IMG/VR virus record: IMGVR_UViG_3300012002_000052
Coordinates: 1-45,366 of that record
Reading direction: 5' to 3' (one strand)
Source: a virus
DNA length: 45,366 bases
The notes under the pieces were generated by a model. That model made no database searches. It saw only the letters and a list, made by a program, of their open reading frames with translations, and was not told the DNA's origin. The translations under genes and the position numbers were made by a program. Positions 30,301-39,878 of this stretch are shown piece after piece. How positions within the stretch are numbered: position 1 is the first letter of the stretch; the number at the start of each line of letters is the position of its first letter.

Positions 30301-31376
30301 TTTGTCATCTTTATAGGATCAACCCCGTTTTCAGCAATCCCTAACCTTTGTGATACGTTTCTCAATAATCCCACGCTATCATCAATATCATCCCAATCTA
30401 CAATTTTCGGTTTTGCTAATAGCTTCCCTAAATCATCTATCGATGAGCGGGCTATATCATCAGTAACATTAAACATGCTCCGTGTTATATCGTCTCCCGT
30501 TCCTAATAATGCGTTCCTTAAAAATCTTGCGTTAGTCTTTATAGAGTCTCCGACTTGCCCCGCTAATCTCGCTTGATTTATTCTTGACGCTTGCCCTGCT
30601 TTATTCAAAGTAAGAGTTTTACCTCCAATCCTTCCAATCGGAGTAAGCCCGATCCATGTTAGCGGGTCAAGCGCAATGTTCAACCCCATCCCTATCCATG
30701 TATTTTTTTTATTCTCATTATCTATTTCGTCTTGTTCTTCTTGAGTTAGCGGTATTCCTTTATTCGATTTATCGATAATGTCTCTTATCGTTTGATTGTT
30801 CTGTTCTCCGAGTTCACCTAAAAACTCCATCCACCCCGTGCCGTTCCACACTTTCCCCCATTTCCCTGTTATCGCTTTTTGAGCTGTGCTTGATATTAGA
30901 TTAGTAGGGATAGATAGTATGTTTGACAGGAAGTTTAAGCCCTTCATTACTACGCTTTGATTGCGTAAGTATTTGTCCGCATTTACCCCTTTGTCTGCTA
31001 AATAGCTTTTAGCCCCGTTCATAATGCTTCTGATCTGTAACTTCTGATCTGTATTATGATCTCCGTAAGCATACTCTGAATAGAGTGTTTTATACAGTTC
31101 CTCCGGCTCTTTGTCCAATAACTCCGTCATCTGCTCCGGCAATGTGGCGGGCTGAAAAGCGTCTATTCTCTCTTGTTCTGTTACATCAAGCCCATCTCTT
31201 AAGTCTTTAAGAGTGTCTGGCCCGCCTATCGATTCAATCATTTCGGTTGCTTCACTGTCCCCGTTCATAGTCTCAATTAATACGGTCAGCTCTTTATACG
31301 CTTTTAACGGGTCTTGATTTAATGTGTCAATTATTTGCTGTCTTTTGTCTTTATCTAATTCAAATAAGTCCGCCAT
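27381..31376 (-). CDS. Large internal virion/ejection protein
   Basis: 1331 aa. Largely helical and soluble, with one apolar stretch near residue 228-250 (NTWIGMGLNIALDPLTWIGL). It lies directly downstream of two coiled-coil virion candidates and upstream of the fibre gene, as internal core proteins do in podoviruses. I see no lytic transglycosylase catalytic motif. The role in forming the ejection conduit is inferred from size and order. Confidence 0.65.
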   Translation of the reverse strand: MADLFELDKDKRQQIIDTLNQDPLKAYKELTVLIETMNGDSEATEMIESIGGPDTLKDLRDGLDVTEQERIDAFQPATLPEQMTELLDKEPEELYKTLYSEYAYGDHNTDQKLQIRSIMNGAKSYLADKGVNADKYLRNQSVVMKGLNFLSNILSIPTNLISSTAQKAITGKWGKVWNGTGWMEFLGELGEQNNQTIRDIIDKSNKGIPLTQEEQDEIDNENKKNTWIGMGLNIALDPLTWIGLTPIGRIGGKTLTLNKAGQASRINQARLAGQVGDSIKTNARFLRNALLGTGDDITRSMFNVTDDIARSSIDDLGKLLAKPKIVDWDDIDDSVGLLRNVSQRLGIAENGVDPIKMTNSVTDFVNRAKDAEKIAAKPLLQFTEKAGKKIERVKNRLIEGTSLGQSTRRAVGTNMPARIAGGDGDIMRIGDETADFIRDTAGRVLDPNDALRDARRFDGYYYNTVAQKQNAIQVAVDDISGIVNNRLADGQTVNDVLTEVVENPSFLAKYGLSLDDVAPVRKAFDDIIIDEVRYGVKSNPLNLSILDQREYQRLLSNYTDEYTNFINKYLSDYDADQANGIIDYLFENPSKYKDYGIKKADLSALKSAYKRTTYNTSKSIATKEWDSLAQKFHELQVNNPYDPQLDVIESRLRQMLNESNGLNLMGTEIADEFDNIAYFTHALTPEAKEFILTLPTGKQRQFKEAIKSFIYKKSSGSQSNIQRRMTGSIGEIDEAAKSGQIWDGLAEWWTKRYPDTPIKIFDTDVNKILGLRGARAARAIHQQKFYEGITPFIFDMPQQQSTVKLVGDWVPTAIKGKYAHPDIAQAIEKTYRIVNDPKATRKLLNTMDDLQRIWKSITLSLYPTTVFRNMLGNFMNSALSLDDLSQLPGLVRSNKDALITMRLANSAMGKTDEAIKLFDDGILKKAYDITTADGRRINLGEIFQEGYKRGIFGTGQRRVLTEGRKGANNTGLLNRFANWFTDTVGKNPLAVANDTVEDWSKFGLFVDGVRRGLPYDEAAKRSFKYLFDYADIPDIFRTSIRRIVPFATWTRKNMPLQISHMLSVPTRITVRSTLQGTQARVGDPTVDERFMSGWLSEGAPVRMGENRVGQPRYVMMENFLPFFDVNRILRVALDDDKVQAFVDEIARDITPLIKTPIEIATNRDLTFRKELLRSKYATKEYMGMRLSPFITRWLQNLRPVSFAEKFGAGEWIAKNLSGQTLTKPEADVRRGLVSYLVITPQIYDIPFSRSISRSVTKGEIYDELTNFDYWVQALKDKAMAGTELTEKDAKDIMTRASNNFWDVQDAYVDGILSRDERAMFMERIVDTLTGD

Positions 31377-31395
31377 ATTCCCGCCTTATTATTTG

Positions 31396-32475
31396 CTATG
31401 AGTCATCATCACTGTCTGTATCTGTGTCATCATCAAACATCCCCACAAGTGCTTGTGCAAATACACTATCGCTTGTTGAGTCATCCCCGCCTAAATATCC
31501 CGCTTCGGATAGCTTATCATACTGCTCAATCATTAATTCAATTTCTTGTAACCCTTCTTGCTGAGCGTATTTTAATGCGGTCTCATAATCTATGTTTTCA
31601 AACGCATTCCCTAATTTCGGATACCCGGTCTTTTCATCAATGATAGGTTCTCCGTTATCGTCTCTTTGTATAAAGTCTACCCCGTATATCATCTCTGCTT
31701 GCGGCACAAGCTGATTATAAAACTTGTTTAAGCCCTGTTTTGCTGTCAACGCTTCCTCTGCTTTATTGAGAAAACCTTCGGAGAACCCCTCCACTATTGC
31801 CCCAACGATAGAAGCCCCTGTCGATCCTTCCCCCGCCGGTGTAGGCGCTGTAAAATCAAAGTCTCCCATTGTTCCTAACGCTAACGTAAGCCCTAACTCT
31901 TTAAGATCATCCGGTAGCCCGTAAACGGTGCTGTTTCTTTCCTCTTCAATTCTATCCGCCGTACTTTGATCTCCTATAACGCTATCCTCTTCCTCTTCTT
32001 CCGGGATATAAAGCCCTATGGCTGTCCCTTCAATCCCCGGTGTTGGATTTTTAGTATAGCCTGCTTGTACCGGATTATCTATGATTGCTTGTTTTTCTTC
32101 TTCTGTCATAGACTGTACCGCTTGTTGATTAGCTATGCTTGATTGTGGCAACGTTTCATAAGCATCTGGGAAACTATACCCCATGTTGTTTTCGTTTTCA
32201 GATCGCACAAATATACCATCGCCCTCCGGATCAAGATAGTTCGTATTGACTATCCCTTGCGCTATCCCCGTCCCCAAATTGCCTGTGCCTGAGCTATCAC
32301 TATTAACCCCGCCGGATATAATGCTGTTTAAAGCTTCTTCGCTAAGCCTTTCATCGTTCCACGCAATTTGTTTTATCCCTTTTGACCATGCGTTATACCC
32401 ATTGTCTATTAACGCCTCTAATATCAAATTCCTTGTCTCTTTATTTTCAAATTGATATGTCCCTCTATTTGACAT
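31396..32475 (-). CDS. Acidic virion-associated protein
   Basis: 359 aa, strongly acidic, ending in an Asp-rich tail (DDDTDTDSDDDS). Contains a Gly-rich segment (VNSDSSGTGNLGTGIAQGIV) and an EEEEED stretch. Located between the coiled-coil proteins and the giant internal protein; likely part of the core or assembly machinery. Not recognised. Confidence 0.6.
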   Translation of the reverse strand: MSNRGTYQFENKETRNLILEALIDNGYNAWSKGIKQIAWNDERLSEEALNSIISGGVNSDSSGTGNLGTGIAQGIVNTNYLDPEGDGIFVRSENENNMGYSFPDAYETLPQSSIANQQAVQSMTEEEKQAIIDNPVQAGYTKNPTPGIEGTAIGLYIPEEEEEDSVIGDQSTADRIEEERNSTVYGLPDDLKELGLTLALGTMGDFDFTAPTPAGEGSTGASIVGAIVEGFSEGFLNKAEEALTAKQGLNKFYNQLVPQAEMIYGVDFIQRDDNGEPIIDEKTGYPKLGNAFENIDYETALKYAQQEGLQEIELMIEQYDKLSEAGYLGGDDSTSDSVFAQALVGMFDDDTDTDSDDDS

Positions 32476-32507
32476 TTTATGCTCTCCTTATATTGTTCTT
32501 TATACGC

Positions 32508-33215
32508 TTATCCGCCACTAAGATTTCCCATTATCCATTGACCCGCAAGCCCGCTTCCAGCAACTAACATCTGCTGTACTAATCCGTCCGGCATACTTTC
32601 TACTTTTGCTTGGAGTGCGTTTATCTCGGCTTCACTAAGCCCTAACTGTGTCGCTTGCTCTTGTAATAATGCTGATAGCTGAAGCTCTAATAAAGCCCGC
32701 TCATCCGCCGCTAAGTTTGTAGCATACTGCTCTCCCCTGCCTAACTCTGACGAACCTTTTGTATAAGCTAAATTCTTTTGATCTAAGTATGCGTCCTGAT
32801 ATTCTTTCTCATCCTCTGCGGATAATGATTCCACGATAGATGATACTTCACCGGGCATAGCGGACGTGTCTCCCTTTAATTGCTGTCTCCTAAGCTCTTG
32901 ATATACCTGTCCTGTGTTTTGTGATAGTGCGTCCGCTTGATTTTCTTTTATCTGATCAAGGTAATCCTGATCAATGTACTCGTCCGCTACGTCTTTTACT
33001 TTTACCAATCTCCCGTCTGCGTCTACTAAGCCTTGCTCTTCATAATAAGCCCTTAGCCCCTCAAGGTTTCTAATTTCTTCTAATATCCTTTCCCTTTCCG
33101 GATCATCTTTTGCGGACTGTAATTCCTGTTGATATCCCTCTATTGCGTCCTCTAACTCACCCATAGTCGCATATTTACCCGTCCCAACTAATACATCGTG
33201 CCATGCGTTTGACAT
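32508..33215 (-). CDS. Coiled-coil internal virion protein (candidate)
   Basis: 235 aa, mostly helical (EDAIEGYQQELQSAKDDPER, AEINALQAKVESMPDG), with an Ala/Leu/Gln-rich C-terminal half and a Gly-rich end (GSGLAGQWIMGNLSGG). The tail end resembles internal proteins that enter membranes during ejection. ATG 33215 follows AGGAGG. Not recognised. Confidence 0.6.
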   Translation of the reverse strand: MSNAWHDVLVGTGKYATMGELEDAIEGYQQELQSAKDDPERERILEEIRNLEGLRAYYEEQGLVDADGRLVKVKDVADEYIDQDYLDQIKENQADALSQNTGQVYQELRRQQLKGDTSAMPGEVSSIVESLSAEDEKEYQDAYLDQKNLAYTKGSSELGRGEQYATNLAADERALLELQLSALLQEQATQLGLSEAEINALQAKVESMPDGLVQQMLVAGSGLAGQWIMGNLSGG

Positions 33216-33225
33216 TTATAACCTC

Positions 33226-33903
33226 CTATAACTCGCTTAAATTTTTGCGGACTGTCCGTCCTTTATCAATAGCGTCTCTCATCGCCCCTTCTCTCTGAAA
33301 CTTTAAACTGTCGAACTGCTTTTTTTCGCTTTTAAGATTACTGCTAATATCGTCTATCTCTATTTCTGTTCCCGATAACCCCTCCGTAGTCTCGCCCAAA
33401 GCTTCCTCGTATCTTTTTAAAGTCTGCTTATACTTTTGAACTTCTTCAAGTTTCTTGTCCAGATTAACCATAGCTTCTTGAAATCTTTGTATATTGCGGG
33501 CTACCGCTTGCGCTTGTGCCGGTGTATAACCCCACGCCTTCCCCGATAAATTGTTTCTTAGTGCTTTTAATGATCCCCATTCTTTTTGAACGTTCGCCGA
33601 TGTTATTGGAGTCGGCTCGCCGGGCTTGCGGTCATCCGGGTTGTGTTTCCATATAGCCGTGTATATCGGTATATTTTTTGCTTCCCCGTACGCGCTTGTC
33701 AACAACGCACTGGCTTCGCTTTCAGCAAGCTCTAATTTTCTGCCTGTGCCACTAAGCCCTTTTTGATAATTAGATTCAAGCTCGGTTAGATTAGAATAGT
33801 CTTGCTCTAAGCCCGATAAACTTTGCTCTAAACCTTGTATATTTTCCGGTGTATCTGTTTGAACGGTTTCTACATCGCTAATCCTTTGTAATATTGAAGC
33901 CAT
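33226..33903 (-). CDS. Coiled-coil virion protein (candidate)
   Basis: 225 aa, helical with long heptad-like regions (GLEQSLSGLEQDYSNLTELE, MVNLDKKLEEVQKYKQTLKR). Immediately follows the giant tail gene. Probably an internal core or tail-associated protein. ATG 33903 follows AGGAGGAGATC. Confidence 0.6.
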   Translation of the reverse strand: MASILQRISDVETVQTDTPENIQGLEQSLSGLEQDYSNLTELESNYQKGLSGTGRKLELAESEASALLTSAYGEAKNIPIYTAIWKHNPDDRKPGEPTPITSANVQKEWGSLKALRNNLSGKAWGYTPAQAQAVARNIQRFQEAMVNLDKKLEEVQKYKQTLKRYEEALGETTEGLSGTEIEIDDISSNLKSEKKQFDSLKFQREGAMRDAIDKGRTVRKNLSEL

Positions 33904-33912
33904 GATCTCCTC

Positions 33913-36900
33913 CTAAGAAGATATTCCTTTCACTTTCTTTTTCTTTTGTATCACATAAAAAGTTACTTCTTCAAGCCCTACATGTGAATAATTAGAGTCC
34001 GCCATACGTCCGAACTCTATCATGTATTCTATCCGTCTAAACTCAAACCTTTCGTAAGGTAAATGAGCGGTCTGTATTCCTTCCGCCGTATCAAAGTTAC
34101 TGTTAGCGGACTGATCATACACTTCATCACAATCTGTATAGGTTGTCTGTCCAAAATCACCATACTTGTAAGCTACATCCGCTTCTCCGTCATTAACAAT
34201 AAGGCGATTCCGCAAATAATCAATCCCATAAGAGTTATGTAATTCAAATTGATTATATGATTCATAAAGCTGTTTCCTCTCAAATGATGAACCCATAGTC
34301 ATCATCTTTGTCCTGAACCGGCATAATGGATTTTCGCTTCCTTCGCTCTTTAAATATTCCGGTATGATTAACGTGTCGTCAACCCTTAAAATTAGATAGT
34401 CATTTATAAATCCAAATACGGGAGTCCAACTGCTCCCCTCTGTCCTCTCATAAGCATACATCCTCCACGCATCGTTTATATAATCATAAACTCCAAAATA
34501 CGCTGTCCACAGTGTCTCGGTTTCACCTTCTGTTACGTCCTGATAATCTCCGCTTGCTGTTACTAATTTCAATTCGTCTATCTGATCTTCGTCAAGCGGG
34601 ACGTATAATAAGTTTCTGTTTACGTCAAGCCCTAAATAATTACCGGAGTCTTGATAATATAAATAGTCTTGTATCTCTTTCCATATATCCTTTTTTACTA
34701 ACCCGTCCTCTGTCGGTGCTATCATAAACAATCCATGCTGATTATGAATAAACGCTCTCTGCCCGTCAGAAACTATCGCTTGATAATTGTCTTTTTCAAG
34801 TCCTAAGTTTTGAGTCAATAAATTCGTTGTTAGCGTGTCTACGCTGTCTCCGGTCATAGTGTATATAGAGTTTTCCGTTGCTATCACCGCACTACCTTGA
34901 TCTACCTGATAAATTCCGGTAGGCTCCGCTCCAAAATTAAATCGGTTATATCTATTCATAAATAAATATCCGTATGAATAATAGCCCGATTTTCGGTTAT
35001 AATCTAAAGCAACCGTCAATTCATCAGGACGGTCAATTAAATCCTGTATAAACATTCTATCGCTTTCAAATTGCGGATCAGTATTCCCCAATATAAAGCG
35101 GTCTCTCGGCGCTGTTTTCGGTAACCATTCAAAACTGTCAGAACTCCAGCCTAAACTTGTACCGGATAGTTTATATTCTCCAGCGGTCTCATCTAATATT
35201 TCCAGTATTTCCTTTACGTCCCAAAAGTAAACTGTCGGTGTCCCCGTTGTAATAGCGTCTTGATCCAACGTAACGGAAGTATTAGTAACAATAGATACTA
35301 CAACCGCCCCCGCCGGTATGCCTGTCCCTGTAACCCTACTTCCTACCACTATGTTAGAAGTGTCCGCTATGTCTGAAATAACGGCGCTGTCTGCGGTAAC
35401 AGTGGCAACTTCGGAGTCCGCAATCACGCTTAGATAGTCTCCTACACGGAATAGCGGATTATCAACTCCGCTAATCGTCGCTGTCGAATAATAGCTTCCG
35501 TCATCTGCGGTAGTAACGGTAGCGGAATTAGTGTCCATCCATTGCTCTTTGCGGTAAAATATTTTATCGTTCACAATGTAAGTCCACAAATCGCTTGTGC
35601 CTATCTGTATGTTTTCAATCCCAATCTGCGGATCATAAAAGGTCTCCGGTAGTCTTACGTCCTCTTGTTGTGTAGTAATAGCGTCTTTAAGCCAAAAATA
35701 TGATTCATATTGATCTGTACCCTCTATCCCTTTTACAACGTTTACGCCTAATTTATAATCTTCCGTAGCTGTTGTTGCGTTACCATAATCAAGTAACCCT
35801 CTCGGAATAAGATAAAACATCCAATATTTCCAGTTATAAGAGTCCCCGTCATCATTAATGAGTACCTGTGAGCCTTCCCCCGCTTGTATTCTTGTTCTAA
35901 ACTTCTGTGTTGAGTTAGCGACCTGAAGCTCAAAAGTTTGGTGCAATTCAAAGTCTTCCTCTATCCCGTCCTCTGTTAAGCTATCATCTGAGTCTGCTGT
36001 AAAGTACGGTCTTACCGGCACTTTTACAGATTTATTTATTTCTGTTAGCACATACCCCTTCGGATTCCCTATGCTTAAAGCGAGGATATTCCCCGCCGGA
36101 TCAACGTATCTTGAAAATTCATAGTTATAAAAGAACTCTTTAGCCCCTAAGTCATCATTGCTCATAACGTTACCGGTTATTTTAAAGCGGTCTACCTTAG
36201 CTCCGTTTACTACATAAAAATAATTTACCCTGCTGTCATCAGCATAAGAAGTCTTTATCGGGCTTACTACGATAGTCTGAGCGGACTGAGTATAGTTTGA
36301 GTCCGTTATTACCGCCCCTTCGTCTTGAAATGACCACTCTAACTCCTCCGTAGCTTCATCAGCACTATCTAAATAAAAATCTATTAAAACAAATCGGTTA
36401 TTAGTCATAGCGGATATTGTTACTGCTCTTTGCCCGCTATCGTTTCTCTCATAATATTCATTGATTGATTTCCCCATCCCGATATATGTAGTTAAATCAT
36501 AGCTTGAATTAATGTTTGGATATGATGGGTTGCCCGATGTCCATACGCCTAAAGCCTCAAGATTAGAAGCAATGTAAGTCGTGTTTCCTTCTAAGTCAAT
36601 GACATATATATCTATTAAGTCTCCACTATCCACGTGTAGTAAATATGATACAACCGCATCGGGATATACAAATTGCATTACTTTACATGATTTCCCGCCT
36701 GTAATAGTGTTACTCGCAAACTGAGTCTCCGTAGCCGTTCCGGCGGTCTCATCAACCGCTATGTAATCTATATGATCCGCTCCCTGATACCATATTTCAT
36801 AGGTGTCGTTGTATATCCCGCTGTAAGTGCTAATATACCCGATAGCACCCGATGTTATCCCTGATATGTATAATATATCGTCTACTGATACCATGCTATA

Positions 36901-38538
36901 TATTGCTTTCCCAACGTCATCGCCGCTACCTTCATCAAGTATTTTGCTCCATCCCGCATTATATAAATATAATTCACCATCAGCTGAGTTTTCAATACCC
37001 GCATATAATTGATCTTTGTGTTCAACCAAACAATGAAGTATCCCCGTTATTGTACCACCGACCTGACTCCATGATGACCCATCATATTCATAAACATACC
37101 CTGTGTTTCCCACGTATAAATCATAAAAACCAATAACTAATTTACTGTCATGTTCAATTAAGGCGGTAACAGGTTTGTTTGAAGAAAACCACGAACTGCC
37201 AATAGAGCCCGTGCTGTTCCACGTTGTCCCTCCTCCATATTCCTTTACAGACGGTCCAAACGGGCCGCTTCCATCGTATGCCATATATAGGCTATTGTCA
37301 AACACACAAAATACGCCCCCCCCGGAATTAGTAGAAACTTCCGTTAATGATACCCCGTCCCATTTTAAAATATAGCTGAGTTGCTGTGATATATAAATAT
37401 CGCCATCAAACGAAACAATATCATTAATATCATATGATGTAGTTGTTTCTGTGCTTAAGCCGTTCTCTGTTAATTTCCATAAATTCTTTCCGCCCGCAAC
37501 GTAAACACTTCCATTGTGAGATATAATAGAATCAAAAGCAGTCCGCTTGTGTTTGATGATAAACCCTTCGCTATTATTCCCGAAATACAACCATCCGTTG
37601 GAAGTAATTAAATAGATATATCCGCTAAACTCTATCATCCCTTTTTGTGATTTTGCTACAACGCCATTAAGCCCGCTATTGATATACTCCGCCTCAATAG
37701 CATAATCATTCTTAATGTCCATGTACTTAGCTGTACTTGCGGAGTCAAATATATCGCTTCCTGTTATTTTGTATCTGCTTTCCCAATACTCCGGCTTAGG
37801 ATCGTCCCACGCTGTCTCGTATACATACGTGTCCGTCCCATCGGAAGCGACTATCACATATCTAAAAGTGTCCGCAACCTGTTCGTACTGAGTCATCAAT
37901 GCGATCTTTTCTCCGGTGTAAGTTACAAGATATTTATTCACGCTATCATCCCACGTACTTGAGTCCTCTGTGGTGTCTGCGTGTAAAGCAAGCCCGCTCC
38001 AAATTGTGTCCTTCGTATTAGAGTCGATAGTGTGCATTATCAGCTCTGTCGATACATCGGTGTCTCCGGTATCGTCTACAATGGACGTAACCCGGTCTGT
38101 GAATTGTAATACATAATTCCTCTCGTTCGTTGTATCAATGAGATAAAACACATTATTGAATTGAGAATTGAAAAACTTAAAATCATACTCGAATGAATAC
38201 TCTTCTAACAGCTTATCCGTAGCGTCATCATCAATAGAGTATACCCGGATTGAACGGTTTATATGAGCATATAGTTTCTCATCAACTACGTATGTCTCAT
38301 AAACAATATCTCCGGCTTCAAGAGACAATACATCTTTTTTACTTGCTCTAATACGCCACCCCGAGCTATCCGGTTGCATATTGATAATCTCTTTTACCGA
38401 ACGTTGTTCTACGCTAAAGTCTTGTACGTCCATCCCGATGATATTGTCTAAATTAAGTTTCCGTTGTTCCAAAATACAACTCCCTAATATAATTATTCCT
38501 AATACAACTATCCCTAATATTAAAAAAAATACTCTCAC
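33913..38538 (-). CDS. Giant tail (nozzle/stabilisation) protein with lipoprotein-like N-terminus
   Basis: 1541 aa. Starts at GTG 38538 behind AGGAGA, overlapping the adaptor stop. The N-terminus FFLILGIVVLGIIILGSC is a hydrophobic signal ending in a lipobox LGSC (C21). An alternative start lacking it (MDVQDF, residue 36) has no ribosome site. The body is beta-rich with many Trp/Tyr-Gly repeats (YVYEYDGSSWSQVGG, LYLYNAGWSK) suggestive of a beta-propeller, and around residues 1049-1103 carries a module VVGSRVTGTGIPAGAVVVSI also present in the adaptor. Large beta-rich proteins in this position form the tail nozzle of short-tailed phages. Confidence 0.7.
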   Translation of the reverse strand: MRVFFLILGIVVLGIIILGSCILEQRKLNLDNIIGMDVQDFSVEQRSVKEIINMQPDSSGWRIRASKKDVLSLEAGDIVYETYVVDEKLYAHINRSIRVYSIDDDATDKLLEEYSFEYDFKFFNSQFNNVFYLIDTTNERNYVLQFTDRVTSIVDDTGDTDVSTELIMHTIDSNTKDTIWSGLALHADTTEDSSTWDDSVNKYLVTYTGEKIALMTQYEQVADTFRYVIVASDGTDTYVYETAWDDPKPEYWESRYKITGSDIFDSASTAKYMDIKNDYAIEAEYINSGLNGVVAKSQKGMIEFSGYIYLITSNGWLYFGNNSEGFIIKHKRTAFDSIISHNGSVYVAGGKNLWKLTENGLSTETTTSYDINDIVSFDGDIYISQQLSYILKWDGVSLTEVSTNSGGGVFCVFDNSLYMAYDGSGPFGPSVKEYGGGTTWNSTGSIGSSWFSSNKPVTALIEHDSKLVIGFYDLYVGNTGYVYEYDGSSWSQVGGTITGILHCLVEHKDQLYAGIENSADGELYLYNAGWSKILDEGSGDDVGKAIYSMVSVDDILYISGITSGAIGYISTYSGIYNDTYEIWYQGADHIDYIAVDETAGTATETQFASNTITGGKSCKVMQFVYPDAVVSYLLHVDSGDLIDIYVIDLEGNTTYIASNLEALGVWTSGNPSYPNINSSYDLTTYIGMGKSINEYYERNDSGQRAVTISAMTNNRFVLIDFYLDSADEATEELEWSFQDEGAVITDSNYTQSAQTIVVSPIKTSYADDSRVNYFYVVNGAKVDRFKITGNVMSNDDLGAKEFFYNYEFSRYVDPAGNILALSIGNPKGYVLTEINKSVKVPVRPYFTADSDDSLTEDGIEEDFELHQTFELQVANSTQKFRTRIQAGEGSQVLINDDGDSYNWKYWMFYLIPRGLLDYGNATTATEDYKLGVNVVKGIEGTDQYESYFWLKDAITTQQEDVRLPETFYDPQIGIENIQIGTSDLWTYIVNDKIFYRKEQWMDTNSATVTTADDGSYYSTATISGVDNPLFRVGDYLSVIADSEVATVTADSAVISDIADTSNIVVGSRVTGTGIPAGAVVVSIVTNTSVTLDQDAITTGTPTVYFWDVKEILEILDETAGEYKLSGTSLGWSSDSFEWLPKTAPRDRFILGNTDPQFESDRMFIQDLIDRPDELTVALDYNRKSGYYSYGYLFMNRYNRFNFGAEPTGIYQVDQGSAVIATENSIYTMTGDSVDTLTTNLLTQNLGLEKDNYQAIVSDGQRAFIHNQHGLFMIAPTEDGLVKKDIWKEIQDYLYYQDSGNYLGLDVNRNLLYVPLDEDQIDELKLVTASGDYQDVTEGETETLWTAYFGVYDYINDAWRMYAYERTEGSSWTPVFGFINDYLILRVDDTLIIPEYLKSEGSENPLCRFRTKMMTMGSSFERKQLYESYNQFELHNSYGIDYLRNRLIVNDGEADVAYKYGDFGQTTYTDCDEVYDQSANSNFDTAEGIQTAHLPYERFEFRRIEYMIEFGRMADSNYSHVGLEEVTFYVIQKKKKVKGISS

Positions 38539-39878
38539 CTATTTCTCCTGTGTAAAGCCCCGAACGATCTCTCGGAAGCCTGATTGCTAAACTTAGCCCG
38601 TTGGTTAGCGTTAAGCGCTTCCTGATCATTCAAGCTTCTCAATACGCCTTTGATTTCAGATTGATACTTTACAAGCATATCGTTCGCGTATGCGCTCAAG
38701 TCTCCGCCATCAGCCATGAACCCCTCGTACGCCGCTCTTATAGGCACTATACGCTGTACTTCAATAGGTAACTCACAAGTATCAGTATCATCGCTTAAAT
38801 CATCCGGGTCTCCTAAATAGTATACTACGTAATGTACGAACTGCAGATTATCTCCATCCTCAAAAGTGATACTCTCTCCGTTGCTCTCTATATCAAGTGA
38901 AGATAAGAATAGTTTATACTCTGTCCCGCTTGTGTCGGTCTTGACTAAAGAAGCCCTCATATACTCCGCCGATGAGCTAAACGTCAAACTGACCGAAGCA
39001 CTTGCTGTCGCCGCTTGAGATAAAGTTACAGACGTATCTGTTACATAAGATTCTACGGTTGTCCCTGACGGTATTCCATCGCCTGTAACCGTTTGCCCTA
39101 CTCTTACTCCGGTAGTATCAGCCATAAGAACGGTTGTTGTGCTATCCGTTGTTCCGTCAAGCGTTACGTCATCAGCCCATACTTTCACGGTAGGCTTTAA
39201 GTCTGTCCAATCTCCTACGTGCGGTAACGTACTGCTTGATGATAAGAATGACCACGTATCACCGCTCCATGCAACAGCAGGGGCGGTCTCCAATTCAAAC
39301 GTGTCCTCGTCTGTAATGCTGGCTATTGTCTCTTGTTCGCTATTAGCGGTTACTAACATCCCCGCCGATAGTCTTGAAGTATCTCCGTCTGTAATAGTTA
39401 CCGTTGTTCCTGAGCTTGTTACTGTCCCGCTTCCGATTGTTCCATCAATCACAATCTTTTTACCGGTGCGTGAAAATGTTTTTATCTCATAAGTAACAGG
39501 TGTTTCCTCCGGTGGCTCTAATAATGTCAATACCCGTCTCCGCTCATCTATGTGGTATAGGTTATCCCACGTATAGTATTGCGTAGGTACGTTATCAACA
39601 TACTTTCGTCTCTCCGGGCTTACCTCTCTCCCATTAACCATATCAAGAATACGAGTAACCGTAATCAGATCGGAATTTAAAGTATACTCATCTACATAAT
39701 ATTCCGGTTGTATGTATTGTCTTTTCTCGTTTACCCGTAATTCTTGATTGATTAAATACCGTGAATAATTAATAAACCGATTCACTTCTGCATCGCTATG
39801 ATGAGTCTGAACGTATTGAGCATTATCATTAAGCAAGCGCCTTGTTTCTGTCCGATAATCGGATAGTGTTTTAGACAT
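38535..39878 (-). CDS. Head-tail adaptor (tail tubular A-like) with inserted beta modules
   Basis: 447 aa, twice the length of typical adaptors. Residues 1-140 are the adaptor-type helical part (SDYRTETRRLLNDNAQYVQT, EVNRFINYSRYLINQE, then TRILDMVNGREVSPERR). Residues about 145-300 are two beta-rich insertions: the second (VRVGQTVTGDGIPSGTTVES) matches a module in the giant tail protein. The C-terminal part (VQRIVPIRAAYEGFMADGGD, YANDMLVKYQSEIKGVLR) resumes the helical adaptor. The insertion explains the extra length. Confidence 0.75.
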   Translation of the reverse strand: MSKTLSDYRTETRRLLNDNAQYVQTHHSDAEVNRFINYSRYLINQELRVNEKRQYIQPEYYVDEYTLNSDLITVTRILDMVNGREVSPERRKYVDNVPTQYYTWDNLYHIDERRRVLTLLEPPEETPVTYEIKTFSRTGKKIVIDGTIGSGTVTSSGTTVTITDGDTSRLSAGMLVTANSEQETIASITDEDTFELETAPAVAWSGDTWSFLSSSSTLPHVGDWTDLKPTVKVWADDVTLDGTTDSTTTVLMADTTGVRVGQTVTGDGIPSGTTVESYVTDTSVTLSQAATASASVSLTFSSSAEYMRASLVKTDTSGTEYKLFLSSLDIESNGESITFEDGDNLQFVHYVVYYLGDPDDLSDDTDTCELPIEVQRIVPIRAAYEGFMADGGDLSAYANDMLVKYQSEIKGVLRSLNDQEALNANQRAKFSNQASERSFGALHRRNR

